Shown piece after piece: positions 62,230 to 64,000 of a DNA stretch of 64,000 nt. Positions within the stretch are counted from its first letter, which is position 1; each line of letters starts with the position of its first letter. A program made the position numbers and the translations under genes. The stretch spans positions 626,696 through 690,695 of the forward strand of contig NMRA01000106.1 of NCBI GenBank assembly GCA_002633005.1. The letters run 5' to 3'. The DNA comes from Phoronis australis. Its lineage: Eukaryota > Phoronida > Phoronidae. The notes under the pieces are model-generated. The model was not told the origin of the DNA. It saw only the letters and a list, made by a program, of their open reading frames with translations, and did no database searches.

Positions 62230-63119
62230 AAATGATTGTTAACTCGAGATCAATTCATGTATCGGTACATAATGTTTGCGGGAGTTGACAGCAGTGTTTT
62301 TGATATAAATTGTTGATTTTAAGCACTTTAAGGCTGGGAATTGCACCTTCCAACTGACTGAAGCTTAATGCAAAATAAAAGTTACAGCACCAATGGGAAA
62401 AGCTACAAAAATGTCATATATTCACAGCGCGAATGTGCAACTGGTCTTGCACTGATTACTAAGATTCCAGGAATACTATTTGATCACGCGTTAGTCGGTA
62501 CCATCACTATTTCAACCACAGTGTACTTGGCGTGCATAACCTGACTTCATTTCAGTGCAAAATATCGATGACATTCCTGCACACCAATTCTAAGCATACC
62601 TTGCAATACTAGGCAGCATGTGCAGTTTCTGGCATGAATACCATGAGAAAACATCCAAGGCAGTGACGCAAACTCTCAAAGACATGTTTCTACCTTCATT
62701 CAACACATTCCTAAAAATAGGTGACACAATTCCAGGTATTAATACCACTAACACTTCAGCGAATTTGTGTCTGTTCCCCTGGGTTCACAACTTAGACCCA
62801 CTATTACAGTGGGACACACGGGTATTTCAATGGTAAGCTTGAATTGCTTTGACTTCATATTTGTCAGCAGAAAAAATCAAGTCTCTGATGTATGATTTAC
62901 ATGACATTTTTCAGTTTGATACAACTGTACTGCTATTGAGAAGGTGTATGTGGACAGCATTTTTGACATATTAGACCATTACACTGGAAGTTCTTGTTGG
63001 TACCATATGTCCTCCTGTAAGAAATTCTTTCGTGGTACTTTTCGAATGTCAATTAGTCTCAACTTTATTATGCTAACTTGATGTTGCAGAGTTTTGGGTT
63101 TCCAAAAATACAATGTTGT

Positions 63120-63577
63120 TTGACGATTGCCTTCCTCATATTTTCAAAGACAAATACCGCTAGAGCAAGTAAACAAGAGCAACGCCCACGAATGCATCGC
63201 AAATGGTGTGCTTTCAGGGTTGTTTATTTGTATCATTAAAATGGCCAGTAGATGGTGCAAAATACATCGAATCCGTCTGAAAACAAAAAAATGTCATCGT
63301 TTCTTTAAAAGAAAGCCATTTACCAACTTTAATTAAAATTCGCTGAGGAACTTCAGAGAAACAGAGGAAAAAAAATAAACAAAATTGCCACTAGGGTGCA
63401 CAGTGTTCATCAGATCCGTCTAAAAGTCGTCATCTTCTCTCATTAACTTCATATAAATTCACGTGCTAAATTTAATAAAGATCCTGCAGAGGGCTTAGGA
63501 GATGCAGCCGCGGACCCCGGACACCCAGACGGAGAAGATGACTATATGCGACCACATATAAATATGTGGGCGCATAA
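63120..63577 (-). mobile_element. Helentron/HINE-like repeat (copy 3)
   Basis: Two inverted core units ('gccagtagatggtgcaaaat' at 63244 and 'gccactagggtgcacagtg' at 63390, about 145 bp apart) match the array at 10.9-12 kb. Then 'aggagatgcagccgcggacc', a GTCC-like remnant and a near-perfect 32-bp palindrome (63545-63576, TATGCGACCACATATA and its inverse with two mismatches). Confidence 0.6.
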
Positions 63578-64000
63578 AAATGACATGGTGTCATATTGTG
63601 TAATCTTTGAAACATAAACAGCATTGATATAAGGTGCACTTGACATGGAGCAGCTGACATGGAATAGCTCATTAGGTGCAAGTATGCCTGTAAACATGAC
63701 TGACATGGAGCAAATTGACACCACAATGGCCATTTTTGTCACCAGTTTGAAAGGTTGAGCAATGACATGTTTAATCAGACTGAGGCAAGGTGGAAGGGAT
63801 CATTTTTTTATTGTGCTTGCAAAAAACCATACATACAGGAGATCGCATTGTGCTGACTGCCCTCGTATAATTGACTTCTGTGCTGATCCAGTTGGCCATA
63901 ATGTAGTGTAAATGCAACTGAAGTGGGGTAACTCGCGCTGTGACAACTTACCCCTTGGCAAGTGTTCCTCGTGAAAAAATGGCTATGCCTTCGCACACAC
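63578..64000. other. Right edge, nothing certain
   Basis: A minus-strand donor-like GGG|GTAAGT near 63951 with an open frame to the window edge could be the end of an exon from the next gene or of the large gene. Too little is visible to call it. Confidence 0.3.

Larger units (their letters stand above)
58241..63119 (-). other. 5' region or first intron(s) of the CAP-Gly/MTUS gene
   Basis: The coding start must lie here or beyond the window. Candidates are the ATG at a splice donor (61181-61183) and a possible promoter and leader exon near 62.05-62.23 kb. Also present: minisatellites (60288-60382, 61270-61335) and a tandem pair (61727-61995). No other gene recognised. Confidence 0.5.

Noticed and set aside
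63808-63996. Right-edge minus-strand frame as the missing first exon of the big gene
   Set aside because: The donor-like site is there, but nothing in the peptide links it to the CAP-Gly leader and the exon is cut by the window edge.

Overview
This is animal nuclear DNA. It is AT-rich, its genes are split by spliceosomal GT-AG introns, and it is full of repeats and minisatellites. Six single-n gaps mark a draft assembly of a highly heterozygous genome. The protein families (ecdysteroid-kinase-like, CAP-Gly, MTUS coiled coil), long introns and Helentron-like repeats suggest an invertebrate, probably a marine deuterostome or lophotrochozoan. The species cannot be fixed from the sequence.

Left 15 kb. 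A two-exon ecdysteroid-kinase-like gene (exons 1831-1969 and 3019-4169, plus strand, 429 aa) sits head-to-head with a second copy of its first exon (1190-1052, minus strand). Around it are a Helentron/HINE-like remnant, a terminal-inverted-repeat element, degenerate tandem repeats and a decayed retroelement with a GIY-YIG-like tail. Most of 3987-7260 is a repeated block that looks like an unmerged second haplotype. A longer Helentron-like core array lies at 10.9-12.0 kb.

From 58.2 down to 15.6 kb on the minus strand lies one large gene. I could connect 16 exons whose splice phases all agree, giving 1661 codons in one frame. It begins with a CAP-Gly microtubule-tip domain. Next come a long acidic region, a Lys/Ser/Pro-rich basic region with an SxIP (EB1-binding) motif, and the coiled-coil C terminus of the MTUS1/ATIP family. 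CAP-Gly plus MTUS in one polypeptide is the most interesting result here, since vertebrate MTUS proteins as I know them lack a CAP-Gly domain. An internal ATG with TATA and initiator matches at about 30.1 kb predicts a short isoform (582 aa) carrying only the coiled coil, analogous to the short ATIP isoforms of vertebrate MTUS1. The true N terminus lies upstream of 58240; a tentative ATG is at 61181-61183 and a CCAAT/E2F-rich promoter candidate at about 62.1-62.2 kb.

Five pairs of near-identical direct repeats each abut or lie close to an assembly n (at 5615, 24210, 28773, 37893 and 44396). They differ by a few per cent and by indels, as alleles would, and are probably haplotype duplications rather than biology. 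They falsely double some exons. The introns also hold tRNA-like sequences (one between two perfect palindromes), minisatellites and interspersed repeats. I saw no CRISPR, rRNA or prokaryotic features.
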